A stretch of 7,179 bases of DNA, taken from positions 1 to 7,179 of the forward strand of contig JALGUK010000092.1 of NCBI GenBank assembly GCA_029820875.1, in the 5' to 3' direction. The DNA is from Candidatus Zipacnadia bacterium (GTDB taxonomy: Bacteria > Armatimonadota > UBA5377 > JALGUK01). The position numbers and the translations under genes are program-made. Below, one piece after another: positions 1 through 5,865 of this stretch (positions are counted from its first letter, which is position 1; each line of letters begins with the position of its first letter). A model generated the notes under the pieces. That model ran no database searches. It was not told where the DNA came from and was given only the letters and a program-made list of their open reading frames with translations.

Positions 1-123
1 GACATAGCCGGTATCGGCGTAATACACAATTCCTTCAGCGGGCATCCGCTCCAGAAGCCGCCGGACGACGGTCAAGCCGCCAAGCCCGGAGTCGAAGACG
101 CCAATCGGCGCGCTTTCGTCCAT
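1..123 (-). CDS. murI: Glutamate racemase, N-terminal 41 codons (cut by window edge)
   Basis: MurI interconverts L- and D-glutamate in the cytoplasm and supplies D-Glu for the peptidoglycan stem peptide. The visible N-terminus contains [15 protein letters not shown] (residues 6-20), the family signature carrying the first conserved Asp (D11) and the SGxGG substrate-binding loop. A YYADTGYV stretch follows (residues 34-41), matching the start of the YxxDTxxxPYG motif. The ATG overlaps the stop of the GerMN gene as TAATG, and a G-rich stretch (GGGGG) a few bases upstream is the only possible ribosome site, so translation is probably coupled to the upstream gene. The second catalytic half, including the catalytic Cys residues, lies outside the window. 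The family call is firm despite the short fragment, because the signature is highly specific. Confidence 0.93.
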   Translation of the reverse strand, partial: MDESAPIGVFDSGLGGLTVVRRLLERMPAEGIVYYADTGYV

Positions 124-680
124 TAGTCGCCCCCAGCGGTAAGTTCAGGGTCGGGTGTCAACGGCACGCTCAGGTCAACCTGCCCGAGCGAATCCACCTT
201 CTGGCCGTCAATCAGAAGCTGAACACGGTCAATATCGGGCAGCTCGCACAGGGTGTGCACAATCGAGTAAACACACAGATAGCCGATATTGCTCCCCGAG
301 ATATTGCTCCCCGAGGGGAACTTATCGCGAAAGGCCGAGCTGAGGTCCACCGATGCAAGTCCGTCCTTAACCTCCACTCCATTAACCTGTGTGCCCTTTG
401 GAATGATGGCCATCGCATCCGATTTCTCTGTCGGTCCCTTGACAAGCCGCCTTAATATCCCGATTGGAGTGGCCTCCGATGGCGGCATCTGCACTTGTGT
501 TCTGACGAGAGTTGCGCCGTTTGCATCAGCGAAATACAGCGCTACAGTCACCGTCTCAGACAGAGGCTCAGTCACCCGGCCGCTTGCCGGGGGCTCCTGC
601 ACGGGCGGGCGAGGGCAGCCGCTGACCGCCAGGATGAACAGAGTCGCTGCGATAGCCCCTGCTATACCTCTCATAGTCAT
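123..680 (-). CDS. GerMN-domain lipoprotein
   Basis: A 185-residue exported protein. Residues 1-22 form a lipoprotein signal with lipobox AVSGC (C22), so the mature protein should be anchored on the outer side of the cytoplasmic membrane. A Pro-rich linker follows. Residues about 43-174 are one GerMN domain: [12 protein letters not shown], then [36 protein letters not shown], and the C-terminal VYSIVHTL...[19 protein letters not shown] block. Bacillus GerM has two such domains; this protein has one, a common form outside spore formers. The biochemical role of GerMN is not established; its neighbours (amidase, murI) suggest an envelope or peptidoglycan role. The ATG at 680 has a GGAGG site 8 bases upstream and overlaps the ancestral amidase stop as ATGA. 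An in-frame 15-bp tandem duplication gives [10 protein letters not shown] at residues 123-132. A second ATG lies two codons downstream. Confidence 0.88.
   Translation of the reverse strand: MTMRGIAGAIAATLFILAVSGCPRPPVQEPPASGRVTEPLSETVTVALYFADANGATLVRTQVQMPPSEATPIGILRRLVKGPTEKSDAMAIIPKGTQVNGVEVKDGLASVDLSSAFRDKFPSGSNISGSNIGYLCVYSIVHTLCELPDIDRVQLLIDGQKVDSLGQVDLSVPLTPDPELTAGGD
285..315 (-). repeat. 15-bp in-frame tandem duplication inside the GerMN gene
   Basis: On the minus strand TCGGGGAGCAATATC occurs twice with no mismatch (314-300 and 299-285), and the 15-base periodicity runs over 31 bases. It encodes [10 protein letters not shown]. Homologous GerMN domains, as I know the family, have a single short Gly/Ser-rich turn here before the VYSIVNTL-like helix, so one copy is probably the extra one. 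The identity of both copies, including third codon positions, points to a recent slippage event or to an assembly error. Confidence 0.9.
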
Positions 681-2301
681 TGCGAATCCTCCTCACCACG
701 AGCCGCCGGCCCTTCGACATAGTTCCTGAGGCCCTCGAATATGGCCTCCGCCGCCTTCTGGCGGAAGCCCCCGTCACGACACAGAAGTTCCGGCGACGGA
801 TTCCACCGTCACGAAGCTGCAATTTCCCGTGGAGCGACTCCTGTAGGGACAGGGCCATCAATACACTATCATCCCTAAGGTAATAGGTCTCGGTACCTCG
901 GCCTATGTTGGGTTTGGGCATGGCGTTACAATGGATGCTGACAAAAAGGTCTGCATTCGCCTCGTTTGCCAGCCTCGGCCGGTCATGCAAGTCAACGAAT
1001 ACGTCCGTATCCCGCGTGAGAATGACCTTTGCGCCGGCCTTTTTCAGTAATTTGGCAAGCCGCTTGGCTATGTCAAGATTGATATTTTTCTCGAAGACGT
1101 CCTGGTACATCGCGCCCGGATCCTCTCCACCGTGACCAGGATCAACCACCACCAACTGCTTTCGCAGCGGAACTCGCCGGAAGTTCAGCACCAATGCAAC
1201 CGGATCCGATGTGCGCTCGACCGTGAAATGAAGCGGAAACCGCAGGTCCAGCACCACGCGGACCGACGGCGTGGAGCGGTCTTCCTCGTCGGGATGGCTC
1301 TCGCTTTGGGCCATGCGGATACGTCCGATAACGCCTTTGTCCGGCGAGCGCACGACGTCCCGCGATGAGCTTAACTGGGAATTAGGGCAGTCAATAATCA
1401 GCCCGTAAGGGTCCCGCTGAGCGCTCAGCGAATACTCAAGAGGCCGATCCGACAGAATAACAGCGCTCCAACCGTCGGCCTCAATGGTTGCACCCATCAC
1501 GTGTGCTGGTGGCGGCTGGATGGCCTCGGAAACGGATTCCGCTGGTGAGAGGGCTTCCTCTTTTTCGGCAACGGAGAGCAGTATTTGCCCCGCCTTCGGG
1601 CGCGTCAGACGGTATGGATGCGGGCCGGTCAGTTCGAGGACGACTCTCCCGACCGGCGCCTCACCTGCTACGAACTGGCTCCAGCGGACCTTCGCAGCGA
1701 TAGAAGAGGTCAGCTCCCGTTCCTGTGCAGGAGTGGCCATCGCCGCATGTAGCAGATCAATCACGAGCCGCTCCGGGTCTTTGAGCCTGCTGCAACGATA
1801 CTGAACTCTCGCAGCGCATTGGAGCAAGACCTCCACGCGCTTGTCCTCGGCCTTTACCTCTGCGATACTGACCTTCGGGTCAATGAAAAGCCGCTCGCCA
1901 GTCTCGTCGGCGTGAATGTAAAACCCGAGGGCGCGGCATATCGGCCGCACCGGCAGCAGCCAGCGGCCGTCAATGAGCCGTGGAGGAACCACCCTCTCAG
2001 CAGGCTCGCCGTCGACTTTCAGGGCGCCGTCAGCGACGGCAAGCGTGACGTTTGTGCCTTGTGCGCCGGTGATTTCCAGGCGCCTCTTATCATTGGAAAG
2101 CTTGATTTTGATGCCGTGGGCGGTGAGCGTCGGCCCAAGCGGCGCAAGAAGCTGCCCATCAACGACCTGAGCCGGCGGCGTGAACTCACATTCGACTCCG
2201 GCAATGAAGACTTCCGGAACCCTCCCCGGGTCGGCTGAAGTGGCGGATAGAGCTGCAATCGTTGCTGCGATGATGGCTGCGATTCTGACCGGATGCGCCA
2301 C
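568..2301 (-). CDS. N-acetylmuramoyl-L-alanine amidase (stalk, AMIN, Amidase_3) with a disrupted 3' end
   Basis: The family cleaves the amide bond between MurNAc and L-Ala in peptidoglycan outside the cell and uses zinc. From the GTG at 2301 the order is: signal peptide (about 1-23, ATSA before DPG); a copper-amine-oxidase-N-like stalk domain (about 33-140, ending GRWLLPVRPICRALGF); two AMIN-like wall-binding domains (about 144-245 and 268-375); and Amidase_3 from about 382. Three zinc ligands are present: H390 in DPGHGGEDPGA, E404 in FEKNINLDIA and H457 in VSIHCNA. After NFCVV (ending at 775) the frame is wrong: it reads Arg-rich nonsense to a TGA at 568 inside the GerMN gene, 577 residues in all. 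The expected RET..P..LVEVGFLSN block with the catalytic Glu is absent, while the genuine C-terminus continues one frame over to 677. I infer an inactive product unless this is a sequence error. A TTG at 2322 is possible, but AGAGGAG lies between it and the GTG at ideal spacing. Confidence 0.87.
   Translation of the reverse strand: MAHPVRIAAIIAATIAALSATSADPGRVPEVFIAGVECEFTPPAQVVDGQLLAPLGPTLTAHGIKIKLSNDKRRLEITGAQGTNVTLAVADGALKVDGEPAERVVPPRLIDGRWLLPVRPICRALGFYIHADETGERLFIDPKVSIAEVKAEDKRVEVLLQCAARVQYRCSRLKDPERLVIDLLHAAMATPAQERELTSSIAAKVRWSQFVAGEAPVGRVVLELTGPHPYRLTRPKAGQILLSVAEKEEALSPAESVSEAIQPPPAHVMGATIEADGWSAVILSDRPLEYSLSAQRDPYGLIIDCPNSQLSSSRDVVRSPDKGVIGRIRMAQSESHPDEEDRSTPSVRVVLDLRFPLHFTVERTSDPVALVLNFRRVPLRKQLVVVDPGHGGEDPGAMYQDVFEKNINLDIAKRLAKLLKKAGAKVILTRDTDVFVDLHDRPRLANEANADLFVSIHCNAMPKPNIGRGTETYYLRDDSVLMALSLQESLHGKLQLRDGGIRRRNFCVVTGASARRRRRPYSRASGTMSKGRRLVVRRIRNDYERYSRGYRSDSVHPGGQRLPSPARAGAPGKRPGD
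677..778 (-). pseudogene. Out-of-frame remnant of the amidase C-terminus
   Basis: Read in the frame starting at 778, the minus strand encodes RDGGFRQKAAEAIFEGLRNY followed by [13 protein letters not shown] and a TGA at 679-677. The FRQKAAEAIFEGLRNY part is the typical last helix of Amidase_3. The TGA overlaps the GerMN start as ATGA, the kind of junction expected in an intact operon. It shows where the amidase gene used to end, and that the frame break lies within a few bases of 775-780. The tail sits one base off the main frame, so the lost segment should be 3n+1 bases long. Confidence 0.88.
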
Positions 2302-2307
2302 AGTTTT

Positions 2308-2314
2308 CTCCTCT
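2308..2314 (-). promoter_or_regulatory. Ribosome binding site that sets the amidase start
   Basis: AGAGGAG on the minus strand lies 6 bases before the GTG at 2301. It falls inside the frame if the upstream TTG (2322) is used, and that TTG has no comparable site. The GTG start also places a clean signal peptide directly at the N-terminus. Confidence 0.75.
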
Positions 2315-2351
2315 GAGTTCAATCCTCTCTTATGTGCGGAAAAGCTGGTTT

Positions 2352-2381
2352 ATTATAACCCAAAATGCACTGAAATGTCAC
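2352..2381 (-). promoter_or_regulatory. Sigma70-type promoter of the amidase-GerMN-murI cluster
   Basis: The minus strand has GTGACA (2381-2376, 5 of 6 to TTGACA), an 18-base spacer and TATAAT (2357-2352, 6 of 6). The expected transcription start is near 2345, giving a leader of about 45 bases before the GTG at 2301. The promoter lies in the 126-base gap between the serpin stop and the amidase start, so the cell-wall cluster has its own transcription start and need not depend on the serpin transcript. I see no obvious operator or riboswitch in the short leader. Confidence 0.8.
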
Positions 2382-2427
2382 AGTACCTGACGCAATCCAT
2401 TGTGGGCACAGCCGTCGGTGCCGCTTT

Positions 2428-3705
2428 CTACCGCTCAATCTCCGGATCCACGATCGTCCCCATGAACAGGATCGCGCCGGTCGGCTCGTCCTGGATCGCC
2501 AGGAAGAACGGATGATCCACGACCATCTCGAAGGGCTGCGTCTGGACCGCCGTGACGCCAACGATGACAGCCGTCGCAGCCGCAGCCTCGGTTCCCTCCT
2601 CGTTGACCTCGAGCACCGTCTTGTGGACCACATCGCTGATGAACGGCACTCCGCCGAGGGTTGCGAGGGTCTCGGACGTGACCATACCGGTGAGGTCCGC
2701 CGCGTCACTGAATGCCACACCCATGCCCAACGCCGTAAGCACCGGCTTCAGGGAGGTGTCGTAGCTCGCCTTGAACCGCGGCAGGACGATGGTCCCATCC
2801 TGCTCGTGAAGCTCGCCCGTCCACTGGTCCAGCTTCTCGCGCGTCATCTCGCCCATCAGGCCGTCGAGCGTCGTCCCGACCTTCGGCAGGAAGATGAGCA
2901 TCCGGACGAACTCATCGCCGTACGGCAACGCGATCGCCTGGAACTGGTCGGTCTCCAGGTAGTCGAAGTCGTCGCGCTGCCGCATCATCGGGAGCGTCTT
3001 CGTGGTGCCGTCGCCGCGCGTGAAGTCCCCGTCCTGGGTGTCCGCTTCCTCAAACGGGAGCGTCCACTTCCCCTTGAAGTAGATGGCGTTCAGGAGGAGC
3101 AGGAGCGCCTCGCGGATGCTGTCATGGTCCACGAGCTGCGTGATCTTCTCGCGCGTCTTCTTGCTGACCCAGCCGTTGATCGTGTCCGCCGACCCGGGGA
3201 GCGTGAAGTCGATGCTGCGCACTTCGGCCTCGTAGGAGTCCGTATTGCGCGCCAGGAAGTCCGGTGCGAACTCGACGCCCTCGCGCCCCCAGAGCGAGTT
3301 GGCGATGGCCAACTCCACCTTGGGATCGGGGTTCTGAAGAAGGGAGATCAGGTCCGCGTTGGCCTGGTTAACCTCTTCCAGCGTCATTCCATCGAGGCCG
3401 AGCGCCCGGGCCATGGCGTCCTTGGTCTCCCCCTTGGCGCCGTTGTAGGTCATCGCGAGCGCAAGCTGGATGCTCGTCGGCGAGATGAAGACGTTGCGGC
3501 CGGCATCCGCCTTGGAGAGCCGCTTAAGCAACTCGAGGCCGAAGCCGTTCATCGCGGTGACGAGGCGGCTGTCAACCACCAGGTCGGGGTTGCGAGGGGC
3601 CCTCGGGCCAGCGTCACCGTTGGGAGAGCAGCCGGTGACGGCGAGACAGGTCAGGCAAACGGCCAGCGTGGCTGAGAGCATGCTTCTACTGGCGATGGCG
3701 CTCAT
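2428..3705 (-). CDS. Serpin (serine/cysteine protease inhibitor), lipoprotein
   Basis: A full-length 425-residue serpin: the usual core of about 370-390 residues plus an N-terminal lipoprotein signal with lipobox LAVTGC (C26). Core landmarks are NVFISPTSIQLALAMTYNGA (71-90), NAIYFKGKW (206-214), LPYGDEF (260-266) and the serpin signature VVDHPFFLAI (395-404), ending FMGTIVDPE. The reactive-loop hinge EEGTEAAAATA (369-379) fits the inhibitory consensus fully: P15 Gly371, P14 Thr372, P12-P9 four Ala, P8 Thr378. Counting places P1-P1' at Thr385-Ala386, in VIVGVTAVQTQ. A small P1 with hydrophobic flanks suggests an elastase-, subtilisin- or other non-trypsin-like target; this is inference. The ATG has AAGGAGG 7 bases upstream. 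The gene follows the caspase-fold lipoprotein gene by about 194 bases on the same strand. Two sampled 60-base lines are 41 and 42 G+C, against 35 and 38 in the amidase gene: a weak hint of different origin. Confidence 0.95.
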   Translation of the reverse strand: MSAIASRSMLSATLAVCLTCLAVTGCSPNGDAGPRAPRNPDLVVDSRLVTAMNGFGLELLKRLSKADAGRNVFISPTSIQLALAMTYNGAKGETKDAMARALGLDGMTLEEVNQANADLISLLQNPDPKVELAIANSLWGREGVEFAPDFLARNTDSYEAEVRSIDFTLPGSADTINGWVSKKTREKITQLVDHDSIREALLLLLNAIYFKGKWTLPFEEADTQDGDFTRGDGTTKTLPMMRQRDDFDYLETDQFQAIALPYGDEFVRMLIFLPKVGTTLDGLMGEMTREKLDQWTGELHEQDGTIVLPRFKASYDTSLKPVLTALGMGVAFSDAADLTGMVTSETLATLGGVPFISDVVHKTVLEVNEEGTEAAAATAVIVGVTAVQTQPFEMVVDHPFFLAIQDEPTGAILFMGTIVDPEIER

Positions 3706-3899
3706 AGGGTTTCCTCCTTGACGGGACTATTAGCGGGCAAGTGAAACCGTAGGCGTCTTATGGGGTTAGACGACTCCGCGCCTCACCGGGTTCCATCGGC
3801 ACATCACGGGCAGACCCGGCGCCAGATGCGGCGGCTGTGGCTGTCTGCAGGACGGGCAGTCTCGTGTCCCCGGATATTCCTGTGGCCCTGCGCGGCCTG
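3706..3899. other. Intergenic gap between the caspase-fold gene and the serpin gene
   Basis: These 194 bases contain the strong serpin Shine-Dalgarno (AAGGAGG, 3719-3713). I found no convincing -35/-10 pair and no hairpin followed by a T-run. Read-through from the upstream gene and a non-consensus promoter are therefore both possible; the sequence does not decide. Confidence 0.5.
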
Positions 3900-5540
3900 C
3901 TACTGCCTCGTGAGACTGAAGCTCGGCGTACCAACGGGGAACAAAGCCCAGGCAGGCGAGGCGATGACCTCGATGGATCCGCTCAGCGTGATGCCGCTTC
4001 GCTTACCCACGAATCGGTAGGTTACGAAGTCGCTCAATGGCAAGTCGAAAGTTACGGTATCCTCGCTCATTGTGCCTGTGCCTACTACCGGGATCGTTTC
4101 CTCTTCCTGGCGGACTTCCGTCACACACTGTCCCGCGTCCTCGTCCCACCACGCCTCCGTAATCTTGGACCTATCCACCAGCGTTCCGGTGACCGCAAAC
4201 TCCTCCTGACCTGATGTCAACCCAGGTGTGAAGGTCAGCTCGATGGTGCTCCCGTTGTCCTCTGACAGGTAGTCATACCCACTCCCGATAATGTTGCAGT
4301 CGTCCCCCACACCGGCGGCGTTCACCTTGACCCAGCCCGACCACGTCTCGCTGGCGCTCGGGGTGGAGACGACCGTAAACTGCGGGTTCCCGATCAGGTG
4401 CAGGTTGTCAATGCCGGCAAGACCGAAGTCGGCACCGGCGACGTCCGACCAGTAGTTGAGCACGTGCATCAGGTAGGCTTCCGTCTGCATCCCAGAATTG
4501 GCTTTGACCGCGGCCACTGCGTCCGAGGCGGACTGGCCGGAGGTCAGCGAGGCCGCAAGCAGCCGCACCATCTGCTCCATCATGTCCGCAAACGCGGCAG
4601 CAGACCAGCCGATCATCGTGCCGCCCTTGCCAGCAACCGCAGTCGCAAGGTCCCCGCCCGCGGAACCCGTTGCTTCGGCAACGTGGCAGGCGTCCGCGAT
4701 GAACAGAGTGTTGTTCCAGTCGAGGTTGGCGAAAAAATCTGTCGTGTAGGCGATGTAGTTTTCATTGCCGACCCGCGCGATCGTGAACTGCTTGAACGCG
4801 TCCGCACCCAGCTTCTCACGAACGAGCCGCAGATTCTGCGGCGTGGCCGGCTGCCCCGAGGACAAGATCGTCTGGAGGCTCCCCTCCTTCTTAATCGGCC
4901 GGGCGACGCCCCCGTGCGTCATCGCCACCACGACGCCATAGTCGCCCAGGGACAGCCAGGTATCCACATCAACCGGCCCAGGGAACTTGTCTGGCTTGAT
5001 CGTGACCGTTTTCCCGGCCGCCTCAAACTGCTCCTTCAGCTCAGCGGCGAGGGCTGCCTCATCCACGAAGAGAAAGTCGTGAGGGAAGAGGAGCAAGACG
5101 TTGTCATTCTTCGGAACCCGCGATAGCGCGAGCAAAACGCGGGCATCGGCGTCCGAGGTGCTCGCGCCGCGCCCCGGTGGGGATCCCATAGTCCAGTCAC
5201 TGCGGTCGGCGGCATCGGTGATGATGGCCCGCGAAAACCCGTCGGACGAAGTGACCAGGATGGTGGCTCCGTCCGGCGAGACCTCTGCACTCAAGCCCGA
5301 AGCCTGGATCGCCTGGATACTCTCCTGGAGCGGGTTCTGGCGGCTCTGGGAGATGCCCTCCTCGAGCGTCGTGACGCTATTGTCCACGGCCGTCTCGGTT
5401 GCCGTCATGAACAGCTCCAACTGCGAAAGGTCACTGTCTTGACCCGATACCCCTCCACCACCTCCCCCGCAACCTACAAGATACACAACCATACCTACGA
5501 TCAACAGCACGCTACCGGCCACATATGACGACCGTTTCAT
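3900..5540 (-). CDS. Lipoprotein with a caspase-fold (clan CD) cysteine peptidase domain
   Basis: A 546-residue protein from the ATG at 5540. Residues 1-24 are a lipoprotein signal (lipobox YLVGC, C24) followed by a run of six Gly, so it should be tethered outside the membrane. Residues about 34-80 are helical and Gln/Ser/Thr-rich. Residues about 146-390 look like a caspase/gingipain/CHAT-type fold: a DNVLLLFPHDFLF strand, a VVVAMTHGG motif with candidate catalytic His209, NTLFIADACHVAEA with candidate catalytic Cys285, and a closing LHLIGNPQF that resembles the GDP motif ending many C25/CHAT domains. Residues about 397-546 are a beta-rich domain with two Cys (C415, C472) that could form a disulphide. 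The exact peptidase family is not clear to me. An AAAGGG lies 7 bases before the ATG; an in-frame TTG at 5582 has no such support and would bury the signal peptide. A serpin gene follows. Substrate unknown. Confidence 0.75.
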   Translation of the reverse strand: MKRSSYVAGSVLLIVGMVVYLVGCGGGGGGVSGQDSDLSQLELFMTATETAVDNSVTTLEEGISQSRQNPLQESIQAIQASGLSAEVSPDGATILVTSSDGFSRAIITDAADRSDWTMGSPPGRGASTSDADARVLLALSRVPKNDNVLLLFPHDFLFVDEAALAAELKEQFEAAGKTVTIKPDKFPGPVDVDTWLSLGDYGVVVAMTHGGVARPIKKEGSLQTILSSGQPATPQNLRLVREKLGADAFKQFTIARVGNENYIAYTTDFFANLDWNNTLFIADACHVAEATGSAGGDLATAVAGKGGTMIGWSAAAFADMMEQMVRLLAASLTSGQSASDAVAAVKANSGMQTEAYLMHVLNYWSDVAGADFGLAGIDNLHLIGNPQFTVVSTPSASETWSGWVKVNAAGVGDDCNIIGSGYDYLSEDNGSTIELTFTPGLTSGQEEFAVTGTLVDRSKITEAWWDEDAGQCVTEVRQEEETIPVVGTGTMSEDTVTFDLPLSDFVTYRFVGKRSGITLSGSIEVIASPAWALFPVGTPSFSLTRQ

Positions 5541-5865
5541 AACACTACCCTTTCTTTCCTTGAAGGCGCCACGACTACGCAAGCGTTTGATACGATTCGT
5601 CCTGAACCGCGTCCCGAAGTTGTCGGCACGGGCTATTGCTGGGGGGAGACCGGAATCCGCCGTGCGCAGTGCGAACGTCTGGGGAACGGGATCTGCCGCG
5701 ACGGGTCCAGCAAGTTGCGACGGCCTCCCAAGGGATGCAGGCGAGACCCGGCTCGCCTGCAGTCGCTTATAATAGATATGCTGCCCATCTGACGACCAGA
5801 CAGAAAGGTTGGCAGAGCCCTTGTCCAGGAGAGCCCGGCTTGTTAGCCGAAGCTTCAGCGAAAGC
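5541..5865. other. Intergenic region between ssrA and the caspase-fold gene
   Basis: These 325 bases hold no gene I can support. They contain the perfect inverted repeat at 5736-5761 and, just after the ssrA 3' end on the minus strand, a small hairpin CGGCT-AACA-AGCCG (5849-5836) without a T-run that might contribute to ssrA processing or termination. A TATTAT (5774-5769, minus strand) resembles a -10 box but has no acceptable -35 at 16-18 bases, so I do not call a promoter for the caspase-fold gene. GGGCTCT occurs twice as a direct repeat within about 25 bases just downstream of the small hairpin. Confidence 0.5.
5736..5761. repeat. Perfect 10-bp inverted repeat (stem-loop)
   Basis: TGCAGGCGAG (5736-5745), six bases, then CTCGCCTGCA (5752-5761), with no mismatch. 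As RNA it would be a stable G+C-rich hairpin from either strand. On the minus strand it lies about 105 bases after the ssrA 3' end and about 195 bases before the caspase-fold start. No T-run follows on the minus strand, so it is not a classical intrinsic terminator. It could be a U-less terminator, a leader stem-loop or a protein-binding site. Confidence 0.7.

Noticed and set aside
2401..2427. GGCAC...GTGCC hairpin after the serpin stop as a terminator
   Set aside because: Only 5 bp of stem with an 8-base loop and no T-run; not strong enough to call.
2512..3675. A 387-codon open frame on the plus strand
   Set aside because: It lies antisense to the serpin gene and its product is a low-complexity Arg/Leu/Glu/Asp-rich sequence with no family motif, while the opposite strand is a complete serpin.
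4398..5126. A 242-codon open frame on the plus strand
   Set aside because: It is a shadow of the caspase-fold gene: Arg/Val/His-rich, with no recognisable domain, in a high-G+C region where long antisense frames are common.
5541..5582. TTG start at 5582 for the caspase-fold gene
   Set aside because: It would add 14 charged residues before the signal peptide and lacks a ribosome site, whereas the ATG at 5540 places the lipoprotein signal at the N-terminus.
5768..5773. TATAAT on the plus strand as a promoter
   Set aside because: The position 17 bases upstream reads GACCCG, not a -35 element, and no plus-strand gene follows.
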